Part shown: positions 8,286 through 17,882 of the stretch, piece after piece
Position numbering within the stretch: the first letter of the stretch is position 1
How the letters are laid out: each line of letters opens with the position of its first letter
Assembly: GCF_000146285.1 (NCBI RefSeq)
Contig: NZ_GL385912.1
Span: forward strand, 202,875-266,874
Length of the DNA: 64,000 nt
From: Mobiluncus curtisii subsp. curtisii ATCC 35241
Lineage (GTDB): Bacteria; Actinomycetota; Actinomycetes; Actinomycetales; Actinomycetaceae
Direction of reading: 5' to 3'
Notes under the pieces: model-generated
The model's database searches: none
Told to the model about the DNA's origin: nothing
The model's input: only the letters and a program-made list of their open reading frames with translations
Position numbers and translations under genes: made by a program

Positions 8286-8945
8286 ATGAGTTTTCGTTCT
8301 GTAGTGGTTTCCGCGGGGGGAACCCGCGAGCCTTGGGACGAGGTGCGTTTTTTAGGGAATCGTTCCACCGGGCGCCAGGGTTGCGAAGTGGCTCGGGCTG
8401 CCCTTGAGGCTGGCGCAGCGGTCACTCTCGTGGCTGCCAATGTGGAAGCTGCGTTGATTCCTCACGGAGTGACGGTTGTGGACGCGCCTACCGCTGAGGA
8501 TATGCTGCACCATATGACCGCCTTCTCGCCGCAGGCGGACTTGGTGGTCATGTGCGCCGCAGTAGCTGACTTTCGCCCGATTCGTGTTGCCGGAAAAATT
8601 TCCCGCCACGACGCAACAATCCCTACCTTGGAACTGGAACGTACCCCAGACGTCCTTCTGAACCTGATTCGACAGCGGCGCGAAGGACAGACCATTGTCG
8701 GATTTGGGGCGTTGGCCGGCAGCGAAGCACAGGTACGGGAGAACGGTCGTAAGAAAGCTCTGGATAAGGGCGCTGACCTGCTGTGTGTTAATCGTGTAGG
8801 GGACGGTCACGGCTTTGCGACCGCGACCAACACTTTGATATTTTTTGATTCCCAAGGAAACGAACGAGGTCAAGCCAGCGGCACGAAATTTGAGGTGGCA
8901 CAAGCTATGTTGCGGCTAGCTGGAGAAATCTCACAAAGTCACTAG
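8286..8945 (+). CDS. coaB: Phosphopantothenate-cysteine ligase (stand-alone CoaB)
   Basis: 219 aa. CoaB activates 4'-phosphopantothenate with a nucleoside triphosphate and joins cysteine. SAGGTREPWDEVRF and NRSTGRQG at residues 10-32 match the nucleotide/phosphate-binding start of the CoaB domain. AAVADFRP follows at 91-98, and Lys104 in GKISR occupies the KxKK position, though the later lysines are not kept. It lies 18 bp after coaC; the two are fused in most actinobacteria. It lacks the usual linker and is a compact single domain. Confidence 0.9.
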   Translation: MSFRSVVVSAGGTREPWDEVRFLGNRSTGRQGCEVARAALEAGAAVTLVAANVEAALIPHGVTVVDAPTAEDMLHHMTAFSPQADLVVMCAAVADFRPIRVAGKISRHDATIPTLELERTPDVLLNLIRQRREGQTIVGFGALAGSEAQVRENGRKKALDKGADLLCVNRVGDGHGFATATNTLIFFDSQGNERGQASGTKFEVAQAMLRLAGEISQSH

Positions 8946-8954
8946 AATTAATTT

Positions 8955-10148
8955 ATGAGTAAAAAAGTAACTTTCACATCTGAATCTGTCACTGAAGGAC
9001 ATCCCGATAAGGTTTGTGACCGGATTGCCGACTCAATCCTGGACGCTATTTTGGAACAAGATCCGGCGGCGCACGTTGCGGTAGAAACGTTCGTTACGAC
9101 CGGACTGGTGCATGTTATGGGTGAGGTGACGACTGAGGCCTACGTGGAGATTCCCCACATTGTGCGCCACGAAATCGCCCAGATTGGATACACGTCCTCG
9201 GATATTGGTTTCGATGGACGCAGCTGTGGCGTGATGGTGTCTCTGGGGCAGCAATCGCCAGACATCGAAGCGGGCGTCAGTCATTCTCTGGAAGTGCGTC
9301 AGCGTCCGGAAGCCTACGATCCTCTGGACGAGCAGGGTGCCGGGGATCAAGGCATCATGTTCGGCTATGCCTGTGATGAAACCCCGGATTTGATGCCCAT
9401 GCCGATATGGTTGGCACACAAACTTTCCCAACGCCTGGCTCAGGTGCGCAAAGAAGGAATTGTATCCGGATTACGTCCCGACGGCAAAACTCAGGTCTCT
9501 ATTGAGTACGAGGACGGGGTGCCACGTGCCCTGTCGACCGTCGTGGTATCCACCCAACATGCTCCAGATCGCACCCAGGCTGAGCTCCATGCCATGGTCG
9601 AAGCGGAGGTGATTCGTCCGGTGCTCGACCAGTTGAATATCGAATTGGACACGAAAAACGCGGAAATTTTGGTGAACCCCTCGGGACAGTTCATTATCGG
9701 CGGACCTGCTGCAGACTCCGGTTTGACCGGTCGCAAGATTATCGTCGATACCTACGGGGGCATGGCACGTCACGGGGGAGGAGCGTTTTCTGGCAAGGAC
9801 GCTTCAAAGGTCGACCGTTCTGCGTCTTACGCCCTGCGTTGGATAACCAAGAACATCGTGGCGGCAGGTCTGGCGAAGCGTTGCGAGATCCAAATCGCGT
9901 ATGCCATTGGTCGAGCCAATCCGGTGTCTCTGTCGGTGGAAACCTTCGGGACCGGAGTCGTGTCGGATGAGGAACTGGCAGCGGCGATTCGTGAGACCTT
10001 CGATTTGCGACCTGCGGCCATCATTCGAGATTTGGATTTGACTCGTCCGATTTTCCGCTACACCAGCAACTATGGACATTTCGGACGAGACGGTTTCAGC
10101 TGGGAAGAGACCAATCGAGCGCAAGCTCTCAAGGATTATTTTCAGTGA
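8955..10148 (+). CDS. metK: S-adenosylmethionine synthetase
   Basis: 397 aa, full length. It makes SAM from methionine and [18 protein letters not shown] (N-terminal ATP site), the [12 protein letters not shown] hexapeptide region and [17 protein letters not shown] (P-loop-like) are all present. No Shine-Dalgarno is visible; a TAGAAT -10 hexamer at 8943-8948 ends exactly 6 nt before the ATG, so a leaderless transcript is likely even though the gene lies 9 bp after coaB. Confidence 0.97.
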   Translation: MSKKVTFTSESVTEGHPDKVCDRIADSILDAILEQDPAAHVAVETFVTTGLVHVMGEVTTEAYVEIPHIVRHEIAQIGYTSSDIGFDGRSCGVMVSLGQQSPDIEAGVSHSLEVRQRPEAYDPLDEQGAGDQGIMFGYACDETPDLMPMPIWLAHKLSQRLAQVRKEGIVSGLRPDGKTQVSIEYEDGVPRALSTVVVSTQHAPDRTQAELHAMVEAEVIRPVLDQLNIELDTKNAEILVNPSGQFIIGGPAADSGLTGRKIIVDTYGGMARHGGGAFSGKDASKVDRSASYALRWITKNIVAAGLAKRCEIQIAYAIGRANPVSLSVETFGTGVVSDEELAAAIRETFDLRPAAIIRDLDLTRPIFRYTSNYGHFGRDGFSWEETNRAQALKDYFQ

Positions 10149-10162
10149 AGCCGACTGCGGGG

Positions 10163-10182
10163 CAGGGCAGGGTTTTGCCCTG
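10163..10182 (+). terminator. Short hairpin after metK
   Basis: CAGGGCA/TGCCCTG, a 7-bp stem with a 6-nt loop, begins 14 nt after the metK stop. There is no T-run after it, so it is only a weak terminator candidate. Confidence 0.35.
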
Positions 10183-10245
10183 ACTATCGGGATGAAATGA
10201 CAACTGTTAGATTTTCGTCTCCGGGGTATGAGCTGTAATTAAGTC

Positions 10246-12297
10246 GTGTTTTCTGAACCGATTTTGCCGCTGGACGATTTCGCACCTCCCGAACCTCGGG
10301 AGGTGCGGGTCCACGGTGTGGAAAAGCCTGTGGCAGCAGTTCTGCTCAATACGTTTGCTCCTGCTTTGTCTCATCCTCTTGACTTCCTGATTCCTGCGAA
10401 ACTCGATGCTGTGGCGGTTCCAGGGGTGCTGGTGAAAGTGAAAGTGGGGACGAAACGCTACACCGGGGTCATCGTGGAACGCAAGGATAGTACTGATTGG
10501 CAAAAACCGCTGCGGGAAATCGAACGGACTTTGGGTGACCTGCCCTTGTTGGACATCCCCACTCTGGAACTGCTGGAAAATGTCTCTCTGTACTACGGGA
10601 CGGGACCTTCCGCCCTATTGCGTTACGCCCTGCCGGAGCGGCGAGTCAAGGTAGAACAGGACTTTTCTACCGCCCCTTCCGAGCTGGACCCGATTCCAGT
10701 CACCGTGCCACCACCAGAACAAACAACTTGGGCACGCTACGCAGGCGGCGTCGAGTTTTTCTCTGACTTGTGTCAGGGACGCCACCCTCGTGCTGTGGTC
10801 AGCGCGTTGCCACTGGGGAATAATCCGCATTTCCAGCCATCGTCGCGATTTCAGCCCATCGCTGAGTTAGTGTCGGCGGCATGGTCGAACGGGGAGCAAT
10901 CCCTGATAGTGATGCCTACGGTAGAACAAGCCGACGAGGCATATCTGTATTTGCGTGACTACTTCGCCGACTCGGATCAAGTGGTGCTCTACACCTCAGA
11001 AATTCCCACTGCAGCTTCCTATGAAACATTTTTGCGTTCGCGTTTCGGGACTGCCGCAGTGGTGGTCGGCACCCGCGGTGCGGTGTTCTTACCGTTGGCG
11101 CGCCCCGGTTTGTTTTTTCTCTGGGATGATTTGGCTTGGTCCCTTAGCTCGGACATGTTCCCGAACTTTTCTGCCCGACAAGTCCTGCTGATGCGTTCTC
11201 AGCTCTGTGGCATAGCCTTAGTGTTGGCGCATTATTCAGTCAACGCAGGGGATTTGCAGCTCGTGACCCGTCACTTTGCTCGCGGGTTGGCTCCCAATCG
11301 CGAGGTCTTGCGCCAATGCACGGGACGATTTGAATTCCTCAGCGAGGATGCTCAGTTGGCAGAAGGGATGACGGGGGCAATGCTCCTACCAAATGCCGCT
11401 TTGCGTCTGGTTCGCTGGGGTCTGCAATCCGGACCGGTTTTACTGCTGATTCCCCCCGATGGAGCGTTCTCGGTCGTGAGTTGCGCAAACTGCGGTGCTA
11501 ATGCTGTGTGTGAAGTGTGTGCTGGACCGTTGACCTTTGAAGGTTCCCGCCTGGTCTGCACCCGCTGTGGTAATGTCCCCGCACACTATGCCTGTTTGCG
11601 CTGTGCCAGCACGAAACTGCGCGGTCGCCACCTGCAGTCACGTACCGTGATTGATGATATTGGGCGGGCTTTTTCGGGAGTGTCGGTGTTGGTTTCGCGT
11701 CCCGGAAAAGGACGAATTGGTCTCGTAGACGGAGCCTCACGCCTGGTCATAGCCTATCCAGGCGGTGAACCTTTCGCCACGGGGGGATACGAAGCTGCGG
11801 TTATCCTGCGGGCTCACATGTGGGCTAATCGGACCGCGTTGTGGACTGCCCAAGAACTCATGCGGCAATTTTTAGCAGCCGGATCCTTGGTAAAACCAGA
11901 AGGGCGTATTTTGGTGACCAACCGGATTGATTCGCGTCTGGAACAAGCCCTGGTACGTTGGGATCCCTGGAGTTTTGCTGCCCGTGACTTGCGGGAACGC
12001 GAAGCGGGTCACTTTGCCCCCGCGTGGCGCACGGCTTTGCTGCAAGGGTCATCACTGAGTGAAGTGTTGGCATTTTTGCGCCAGGATTTCCCCGAAATCA
12101 TGGTATTTGGTCCGGTTCCCGCACGTGATAATCCCGCACTCAGCACCGCTTTTGTGTCAGTGTCGCTGCGTGATAGCCAAGAATTTGGGCGGGCATTGCG
12201 CGCGGTGGAACTCCAAAATGCGCGCGAACGTAAATCCGGTAGTAGCGGTTTGCGTATCGTGGTGGATCCTCCCGATCCTGCCGGTCAAATCGGATAA
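10246..12297 (+). CDS. priA: PriA-like primosomal protein, helicase motifs lost
   Basis: 683 aa. PriA restarts stalled replication forks. The N-terminal DNA-binding region (residues ~1-110) and the zinc-binding module are kept: about eight cysteines between residues ~413 and ~453 in CxxC pairs (CANCGANAVCEVC, VCTRCGN, CLRC). The Walker A and DEAH helicase motifs are absent. This is typical of actinobacterial PriA, which is regarded as lacking helicase activity. The GTG at 10246 follows a TGTAAT hexamer by 6 nt and has no Shine-Dalgarno, suggesting a leaderless message. It heads the priA-fmt-rsmB-rpe cluster. Confidence 0.9.
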   Translation: MFSEPILPLDDFAPPEPREVRVHGVEKPVAAVLLNTFAPALSHPLDFLIPAKLDAVAVPGVLVKVKVGTKRYTGVIVERKDSTDWQKPLREIERTLGDLPLLDIPTLELLENVSLYYGTGPSALLRYALPERRVKVEQDFSTAPSELDPIPVTVPPPEQTTWARYAGGVEFFSDLCQGRHPRAVVSALPLGNNPHFQPSSRFQPIAELVSAAWSNGEQSLIVMPTVEQADEAYLYLRDYFADSDQVVLYTSEIPTAASYETFLRSRFGTAAVVVGTRGAVFLPLARPGLFFLWDDLAWSLSSDMFPNFSARQVLLMRSQLCGIALVLAHYSVNAGDLQLVTRHFARGLAPNREVLRQCTGRFEFLSEDAQLAEGMTGAMLLPNAALRLVRWGLQSGPVLLLIPPDGAFSVVSCANCGANAVCEVCAGPLTFEGSRLVCTRCGNVPAHYACLRCASTKLRGRHLQSRTVIDDIGRAFSGVSVLVSRPGKGRIGLVDGASRLVIAYPGGEPFATGGYEAAVILRAHMWANRTALWTAQELMRQFLAAGSLVKPEGRILVTNRIDSRLEQALVRWDPWSFAARDLREREAGHFAPAWRTALLQGSSLSEVLAFLRQDFPEIMVFGPVPARDNPALSTAFVSVSLRDSQEFGRALRAVELQNARERKSGSSGLRIVVDPPDPAGQIG

Positions 12298-12349
12298 GTA
12301 GTGTCAGCTCCTCGAAAAACCCCAGTTGAACTTAGATAGGATAGATTGC

Positions 12350-13315
12350 ATGCGTATTGTTTTTGCCGGTTCCCCCCCAGTTGCCCTTCCCGTGTTGGAA
12401 TACCTTGAGCAATCTGCACACGACCTGGTGGCGGTGTTGTCACGCCCGGATGCGCCCTCCGGACGAGGGCGGAAAATGGCTCCGTCAGCGGTATCCAGTT
12501 ACGCGACTCAGCATGACCTGATGCTTTATCAGCCTAAAACTCTAAAGAATAATGCAGAAGCTGCCACATTTTTGCGTGACCTCCAGCCTGATTTGGGCAT
12601 CGTCGTGGCTTACGGGGCGATTCTGCCGGCTGACATTTTAGAGATTCCTCAGTTTGGGTGGATTAATATCCATTTTTCACTGTTGCCACGCTGGCGGGGT
12701 GCCGCCCCGGTGCAGCGCGCTTTGCAAGCGGGGGATACTGAAACTGGAGTGACGGTATTTCAACTGGAACCGGCTTTGGACACTGGTCCCATTTATGCGA
12801 CCTGTTCTTATACGGTGCCGGAGCAAGCTACGGCGGGAGACGTATTGCAAGAACTTGCCGAACTCAGCGTCAAACCGCTGGAACAAGCGCTATCCATGAT
12901 TGCGCGAGGCGTTGCGCCGGAACCGCAATCCGACATCGGCATCACTTATGCGTCGCCGTTGCAGCCAGCAGAAGGTGAAATTGACTGGTCCGCTGCAGAT
13001 GACACGATTGCCTGCCAGATTAAAGGATTTACGCCTTCTCCGGGAGCCTGGACGATGTGGCAGGGTTCCCGCATGAAATTGGGTGTACTGGAAGTAAATC
13101 CGCCCGTAACGATGCCTATCCCGTCTCTGGAACCCGGTCAGATTTTTACCACTCGTCACGAGGTGTGGGTTGGCACCGGTTCCGCCCCTGTTTGTTTAGG
13201 CGCGGTGGCTCCCGCCGGAAAAAAACCTATGCCAGCTGACGCGTGGGCGCGTGGAGCCCACCTGGAAAGCGGTGCGAAATTTGAACCTTCGCACTCGATG
13301 GGGGGACAAGAGTGA
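12350..13315 (+). CDS. fmt: Methionyl-tRNA formyltransferase
   Basis: 321 aa from ATG 12350. It formylates initiator Met-tRNA using 10-formyltetrahydrofolate. The catalytic residues Asn106, His108 (INIHFSLLPRWRGAAP) and Asp144 (PALDTGPIY) fall at the same numbers as in E. coli Fmt. The C-terminal OB-like domain binds tRNA. The start was moved from an upstream ATG at 12326 because MRIVFAGSP is the usual N terminus; TAGGAT lies 7 nt upstream, so the message may be leaderless. It overlaps rsmB by GTGA. Confidence 0.96.
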   Translation: MRIVFAGSPPVALPVLEYLEQSAHDLVAVLSRPDAPSGRGRKMAPSAVSSYATQHDLMLYQPKTLKNNAEAATFLRDLQPDLGIVVAYGAILPADILEIPQFGWINIHFSLLPRWRGAAPVQRALQAGDTETGVTVFQLEPALDTGPIYATCSYTVPEQATAGDVLQELAELSVKPLEQALSMIARGVAPEPQSDIGITYASPLQPAEGEIDWSAADDTIACQIKGFTPSPGAWTMWQGSRMKLGVLEVNPPVTMPIPSLEPGQIFTTRHEVWVGTGSAPVCLGAVAPAGKKPMPADAWARGAHLESGAKFEPSHSMGGQE

Positions 13316-14883
13316 AGCATCCCGGGACATCTTCTGGAGGTAAGCCGCGTACACCGCGCAACCCTGCAAAATCCACGGGCACGGGACGAAATTTCCGTAA
13401 CTCCCGCACCGGTTACGCCTATCGCAGTAAAACCCGGCGCGACCCCGCTCGTGACGTCGCATTCCAAGCCTTGCGCCGGGTAGACCAAGACCATGCTTAC
13501 GCAAACTTGGTTTTGCCCGGTCTGATTGAACGAGCACGGTTGCATCGACGTGACGCGGCTTTTGCCACCGAGCTGGTGTATGGCACCCTGCGTTTACAAG
13601 GACGCTACGACGCTATCATCGGGCTGCTGAGTGACCGAGACATCGCAGCTTTGGATCCGGAGTTAGTGACGGTGTTGCGGATGGGGATTCATCAGATCCT
13701 CCAGATGCGAGTGGAAGATTATGCCGCGGTAGACACCATGGTTGACCTGGCACGCGACCGTTTATCTGCCGGTCCGGCAGGAATGGTAAATGCGGTGTTA
13801 CGCAAGGTTACGGAACATGACCTGTCCTATTGGCTCGATGCCATCACTTCGGGACTGACCGGAGAAAAAGCCCTGAGTCGAGCGTTTTCCTATCCGGAAT
13901 GGATTGTGTGGGCGCTGCGCGATGCCCTGGTCGCCACGGGTCGTGATGCCGGTGAGCTACCGGGACTTTTGCACGCCCAAAATCGTCCTGCCTACGTGAC
14001 CCTGTGCGCCCGACCAGGGTTGATTAGTGCAGATGAGCTGGCGACCGCTGCCGAAACTTATCTCGATGCAGACACACGTTTGGGTGAGCTCTCGGATTGC
14101 GCAGTGGTGCTGTCTGGAGGCGACCCGCGGCGGCTGCGTGCGGTGGAGCGTGGTCTCGCCGGGGTTGAGGACGAAGGCTCGCAGCTGGTTGCCAAAGTCT
14201 TGGCAGCAGCACCCGTGACGGGGGTGGAGCGGACCTGGGTCGATTTATGTGCTGGTCCGGGCGGGAAAACGGCACTGCTGGCGGGGCTGGCGCGCTCACG
14301 TGACGTTTCTGTCATTGCTAATGAGGTTTCGCCGCACCGGGCTGAATTGGTGCGAGACTCTACGAAAGCATTTACAGACCAAATCGTGCAGGTATTACAA
14401 GGCGACGGTCGCGATTTCGGGGGACTTCATCCCGGCAAGGCCGACCGGGTTCTGGTGGATGCACCATGTTCGGGCTTAGGGTCGCTGCGGCGTCGACCGG
14501 AAGCCCGGTGGAACAAATCCGCCACCGATTTAAAGGATTTGACCGCCCTACAGCAGGATCTGCTGCGTTCCGCATTGGAAACTGTCAAGCCTGGGGGTGT
14601 GGTGGGATACGCGACCTGTAGCCCGCATCTGGCTGAGACCCGCCAGGTGGTAGAAACCACAGTGAAAAATCGCGCGGATTTGCAAGTCCTCGATGCCCCC
14701 GCGGTAGCGCGTGAGATTATCGTCAACTCGGAACATGACCTTGGTCTGGGACCGTACCTGCAGCTGTGGCCTGACCGAGACGGTACCGACGCCATGTTCC
14801 TGGCGTTGATACAGAAAAAGTCCCCTACAGAAGAGGCAATCGCACCAAAACAGTCCGAAACAGACCTCGAAATCAGACAATAG
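13312..14883 (+). CDS. rsmB: 16S rRNA m5C967 methyltransferase RsmB (Sun/Fmu)
   Basis: 523 aa. A lysine- and arginine-rich leader (~40 residues) is followed by a NusB-like RNA-binding domain (RDPARDVAFQALRRVDQDHA). The SAM-dependent methyltransferase domain has motif I DLCAGPGGKT and the two catalytic cysteines in VDAPCSGLGSLRRRPE and GYATCSPH. The C-terminal ~20 residues after the domain are polar. The GTG start overlaps the fmt stop. Confidence 0.94.
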   Translation: MKHPGTSSGGKPRTPRNPAKSTGTGRNFRNSRTGYAYRSKTRRDPARDVAFQALRRVDQDHAYANLVLPGLIERARLHRRDAAFATELVYGTLRLQGRYDAIIGLLSDRDIAALDPELVTVLRMGIHQILQMRVEDYAAVDTMVDLARDRLSAGPAGMVNAVLRKVTEHDLSYWLDAITSGLTGEKALSRAFSYPEWIVWALRDALVATGRDAGELPGLLHAQNRPAYVTLCARPGLISADELATAAETYLDADTRLGELSDCAVVLSGGDPRRLRAVERGLAGVEDEGSQLVAKVLAAAPVTGVERTWVDLCAGPGGKTALLAGLARSRDVSVIANEVSPHRAELVRDSTKAFTDQIVQVLQGDGRDFGGLHPGKADRVLVDAPCSGLGSLRRRPEARWNKSATDLKDLTALQQDLLRSALETVKPGGVVGYATCSPHLAETRQVVETTVKNRADLQVLDAPAVAREIIVNSEHDLGLGPYLQLWPDRDGTDAMFLALIQKKSPTEEAIAPKQSETDLEIRQ

Positions 14884-14902
14884 AAGAAAGAATGGATTTG
14901 AT

Positions 14903-15565
14903 ATGAGCCTTAAGATTTATCCCTCCGTGCTGAACTGTGACCAGATGCATTTTGCCAAAGCGTTGCAAGACATTAAAAGCGCTGATGGGGTTCATCTCGA
15001 TATTATGGACAATCACTTTGTGCCCAACCTGACGTGGGGACTGCCCACCGCCACGGCGGTGTTAAACTCCACCAGACTGCCGGTTGATGCCCACCTGATG
15101 ATTGAAAATCCAGACCGTTGGTCCTTGGAATATGCCAAGGCTGGCTGCGCAATCGTCTGTTTCCACCTGGAAGCTTCCCGTGCCCCGATACGAACCGCAG
15201 ACGTACTGCACAGCTTGGGCGCCAAAGTTGGCATTGCGTTGAATCCAGCGACCCCTGCCAGCGCCATTAAAGATATTTTGGGACGCTTTGACCAAGTGAC
15301 AGTCATGAGTGTGGAGCCGGGCTTTGGGGGGCAAAAGTTTATCCCTGAGGTTCTTCCCAAGATTCGCCAGCTGCGCGCATATGCCGAAGACGCCCGCTTG
15401 CCCCTCGACATTGAAGTTGACGGGGGAATTAACGATGATACCTTGCCTCTTGTGCTGCAAGCCGGAGCAAATGTGGTGGTGGCAGGGTCCTATGTGTTCA
15501 AGCGCAACCCCGAACAGGCTATCGCCACGTTGCGCACCATTGGTGCAACCGACCATACCCATTAG
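14903..15565 (+). CDS. rpe: Ribulose-phosphate 3-epimerase
   Basis: 220 aa TIM barrel that interconverts ribulose 5-phosphate and xylulose 5-phosphate in the pentose phosphate pathway. Metal-site residues are in HLDIMDNHFVPN (His31, Asp33), AHLMIENP and the catalytic Asp of EVDGGI. VMSVEPGFGGQKF is the phosphate-binding loop. The gene lies 19 bp after rsmB and just before the FMN riboswitch. Confidence 0.97.
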   Translation: MSLKIYPSVLNCDQMHFAKALQDIKSADGVHLDIMDNHFVPNLTWGLPTATAVLNSTRLPVDAHLMIENPDRWSLEYAKAGCAIVCFHLEASRAPIRTADVLHSLGAKVGIALNPATPASAIKDILGRFDQVTVMSVEPGFGGQKFIPEVLPKIRQLRAYAEDARLPLDIEVDGGINDDTLPLVLQAGANVVVAGSYVFKRNPEQAIATLRTIGATDHTH

Positions 15566-15618
15566 CCTCCTCCGGAAATTTGACCGCAGCGCCTCGCTGA
15601 GGGGCTATACTGTAGATA

Positions 15619-15731
15619 GCTCTGGGGGCTGTGTGATTCAGCACCGGCGGTTAAAGTCCGCGACCTCGTGCTTGCACGAGTTGAATCGGTGAAATTCCGA
15701 TACCGACGGTTATAGTCCGGATGGGAAGAGC
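15619..15731 (+). promoter_or_regulatory. FMN riboswitch (RFN element)
   Basis: The conserved RFN core is readable: ATTCAGCACCGGCGGTTAAA then GTCCGCGA, a variable hairpin CTCGTGCTTGCACGAG, GGTGAAATTCCG, ACCGACGGTTATAGTCCGGA, then TGGGAAGAG. P1 can form from GCTCT (15619-15623) with AGAGC (15727-15731). Downstream, hairpin GCCTGGGT/ACTCAGGC and GGTGC/GCACC just before the ribX Shine-Dalgarno suggest translational control, since no T-run follows. FMN binding would lower riboflavin-uptake expression. Confidence 0.92.
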
Positions 15732-15835
15732 CGTGCGTTTCACCGTGCCTGGGTTTGCTTACTCAGGCGTTGGTCAGCGTTCATCTTTCTTTGCCCTGGG
15801 CTGTCCAATGAGGTGCTGCACCGAAAGGGGTGAAG

Positions 15836-16639
15836 ATGTCGATGAGTCAGAACCGGGCAACGCCAACGTTTCATGCCGTCTCGGGATTTCGACCGCTCAA
15901 TGTCATTGCCCCGCTTTCTTTAGCGTTGCTCATTGTGGCAGTCTGGTTCCTCGCGACGAGTTCTGGAAACATTCCGACCTTTATTTTGCCGCGTCCCAGC
16001 GATGTAGTTAGCTCCGGTGTGGAGCTGTTGAGCGGGAAAACTTTTTGGGTTTGCCTGGGAAACACCTTGCTGGCAGCGGCGGGCGGAACCGTTTTGGGAT
16101 TGATAGTGAGCGTGCCGCTTTCTTTTGCGATTCATCATCTGCGACTCCTGAACGCGGCAGTCCAGCCGTTTTTGGGAGCTTCCCAAGCGGTTCCGGCAGT
16201 AGCTCTGGCGCCGCTGCTGTTGATTTGGCTGCCGACTCCGCGTCTCGCCATCGCGATGTTGTGCGCGTTGATGGTGTTTTTCCCCATTTTGGTTTCTACC
16301 ACTGTGGGTTTGCATCACCTGAACGCCAGCATTTTAGAAGCTGCCAAACTCGATGGTGCCGGAACTTGGGACTTGTTGCGATACATGGAGATTCCCCTGG
16401 TATTGCCGTCTTTACTGGGGGGCATCCGTAACGGTGTGACCCTGTCTATCACCGGGGCAGTGGTGGGTGAGATGGTCATCGGTGGGCATGGTATGGGCAC
16501 CCTGATTACTCTGCAGTCACACAACGTGGATACACCGGGCATGTTCGTGAGTTTAATCATGATTTGCACCGTCGCCGCGCTAATTTACCTGGGGGTATAT
16601 CGCCTGGAGCGTCATTCCAAAACTGTAAACGCAGTTTAG
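15836..16639 (+). CDS. ribX: Riboflavin ABC transporter permease RibX-like
   Basis: 267 aa, about six membrane segments with an ABC-2-type inner-membrane (BPD_transp_1) fold. The EAA loop EAAKLDGAGTWDLLRYMEIP contacts the ATPase. Similar to NitT/TauT-type permeases. Placement directly after an FMN riboswitch and before an NMT1-like lipoprotein matches the RibXY riboflavin uptake system. ATG 15836 has AAAGGGG ending 5 nt upstream; GTG 15830 overlaps that site. No ATPase gene lies beside it. Confidence 0.85.
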   Translation: MSMSQNRATPTFHAVSGFRPLNVIAPLSLALLIVAVWFLATSSGNIPTFILPRPSDVVSSGVELLSGKTFWVCLGNTLLAAAGGTVLGLIVSVPLSFAIHHLRLLNAAVQPFLGASQAVPAVALAPLLLIWLPTPRLAIAMLCALMVFFPILVSTTVGLHHLNASILEAAKLDGAGTWDLLRYMEIPLVLPSLLGGIRNGVTLSITGAVVGEMVIGGHGMGTLITLQSHNVDTPGMFVSLIMICTVAALIYLGVYRLERHSKTVNAV

Positions 16640-16668
16640 CTGTGTCTCTAAGAAAGGTTCACGAGAAA

Positions 16669-17784
16669 ATGTCACATCGTTTCATCAAGTCCCTAGCAGG
16701 GTTGGCGATGAGTGCCGTACTCCTCGCGGGTTGTGCTGCCGGTTCCACTGCGGAAAAGGGAAGTTCCGCGAGGTCTGCCGGTAGTCCTGCCGGGGCGAAC
16801 CGGGCGGTCACAATCGGTTTGACTTATATCCCCAATGTACAGTTTGCGCCGTTCTATGTGGCAGCCCAAGACCGGCTGTTCCGTTGGGACGGTGGTGGGG
16901 GAGTCCGCCAGCAGCCCGTTAACCTGCGTCACCACGGTGCTGATGAGGGACTGTTCAACGCCCTTTTGTCCCACAAAGAGGACTACGTGGTGGCGTTTGC
17001 TGACGAAGCGGTACAGGCGATATCCGCCGGTATGGATTTGTGCGTCACGGGTATCCTCTACCAAAAATATCCGGTGGAAGTTATCGCCACCAAGCAATCG
17101 GGGATTACCTCTTGGGCGGATTTGAAAGGAAAAACCGTAGGCGTACCGGGTCGCTTCGGCTCGAGCTGGTTTGGTTTCCAGGCAGGTTTACAGCAGGCGG
17201 GTTTGAGTCTGGATGACGTGAAAATTTCGGAAATCGGATATACCCAACAGACTCAAATGGCCACCGGAAAAGTTGATGCGGTGGTCGGATTTTCCAATAA
17301 TGACCTGGTCCAGTTCCAGTTGGCAGGGCTCGCAGTGACCGAGATTCCGCTGCCGCCAAATCTGCCGTTAGTCGGTGCTGCCGTGGTGACGACCGGCGAA
17401 AACTGTAAAACCCAAGATTCTGTGAATGAGGGCGTCATCAACGCTATGGCGCAAGCCGTCAACAGTATCCAGCAAAATCCAGAAAAAGCGGTGGAATACA
17501 CAAAAAAGTATGACCAAACGCTTAACACCGCTGCTTCCTTGCAGGCTGCCAAGAAAGTCAATCAGGCGACGCTGGAGTTGGAGCAAATGCCTGACTACGA
17601 CCCGGCTGACCCTGGTCGCGCTGCCGCTCCCGACCCGCAAAAATTCAAGGACATGATAGCCCTTTTAGATGAAATCGGAGCGTTGGATAAAAAAGTCGAC
17701 CTCAGTTCTCTGGACCAGGCAGGTTTAGAAAAAATTGCCCGACCGTGGCAGTCGCTGCAGGCCCATTCTTCAGCCACGAAATAG
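16669..17784 (+). CDS. ribY: Riboflavin-binding lipoprotein RibY-like (NMT1/THI5 family)
   Basis: 371 aa from ATG 16669. A lipoprotein signal peptide ends in the lipobox LLAGC with Cys22. The mature part begins with TIGLTYIPNVQFAPFYVA, typical of NMT1/THI5-like periplasmic-binding folds, followed by ADLKGKTVGVPGRFGSSWFG. Together with RibX it would capture and import riboflavin under FMN riboswitch control; ligand identity is inferred from the riboswitch. A longer upstream frame starting at 16564 overlaps ribX and lacks a signal peptide. Confidence 0.87.
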   Translation: MSHRFIKSLAGLAMSAVLLAGCAAGSTAEKGSSARSAGSPAGANRAVTIGLTYIPNVQFAPFYVAAQDRLFRWDGGGGVRQQPVNLRHHGADEGLFNALLSHKEDYVVAFADEAVQAISAGMDLCVTGILYQKYPVEVIATKQSGITSWADLKGKTVGVPGRFGSSWFGFQAGLQQAGLSLDDVKISEIGYTQQTQMATGKVDAVVGFSNNDLVQFQLAGLAVTEIPLPPNLPLVGAAVVTTGENCKTQDSVNEGVINAMAQAVNSIQQNPEKAVEYTKKYDQTLNTAASLQAAKKVNQATLELEQMPDYDPADPGRAAAPDPQKFKDMIALLDEIGALDKKVDLSSLDQAGLEKIARPWQSLQAHSSATK

Positions 17785-17882
17785 ATGCGGGGAACCTCGG
17801 AGGATCCGGATGGCATACACCCATATTTAATTCTGTCATATTGATATTTGGGAAAACTTCTGCCATTGCATAATCTTTAAAC

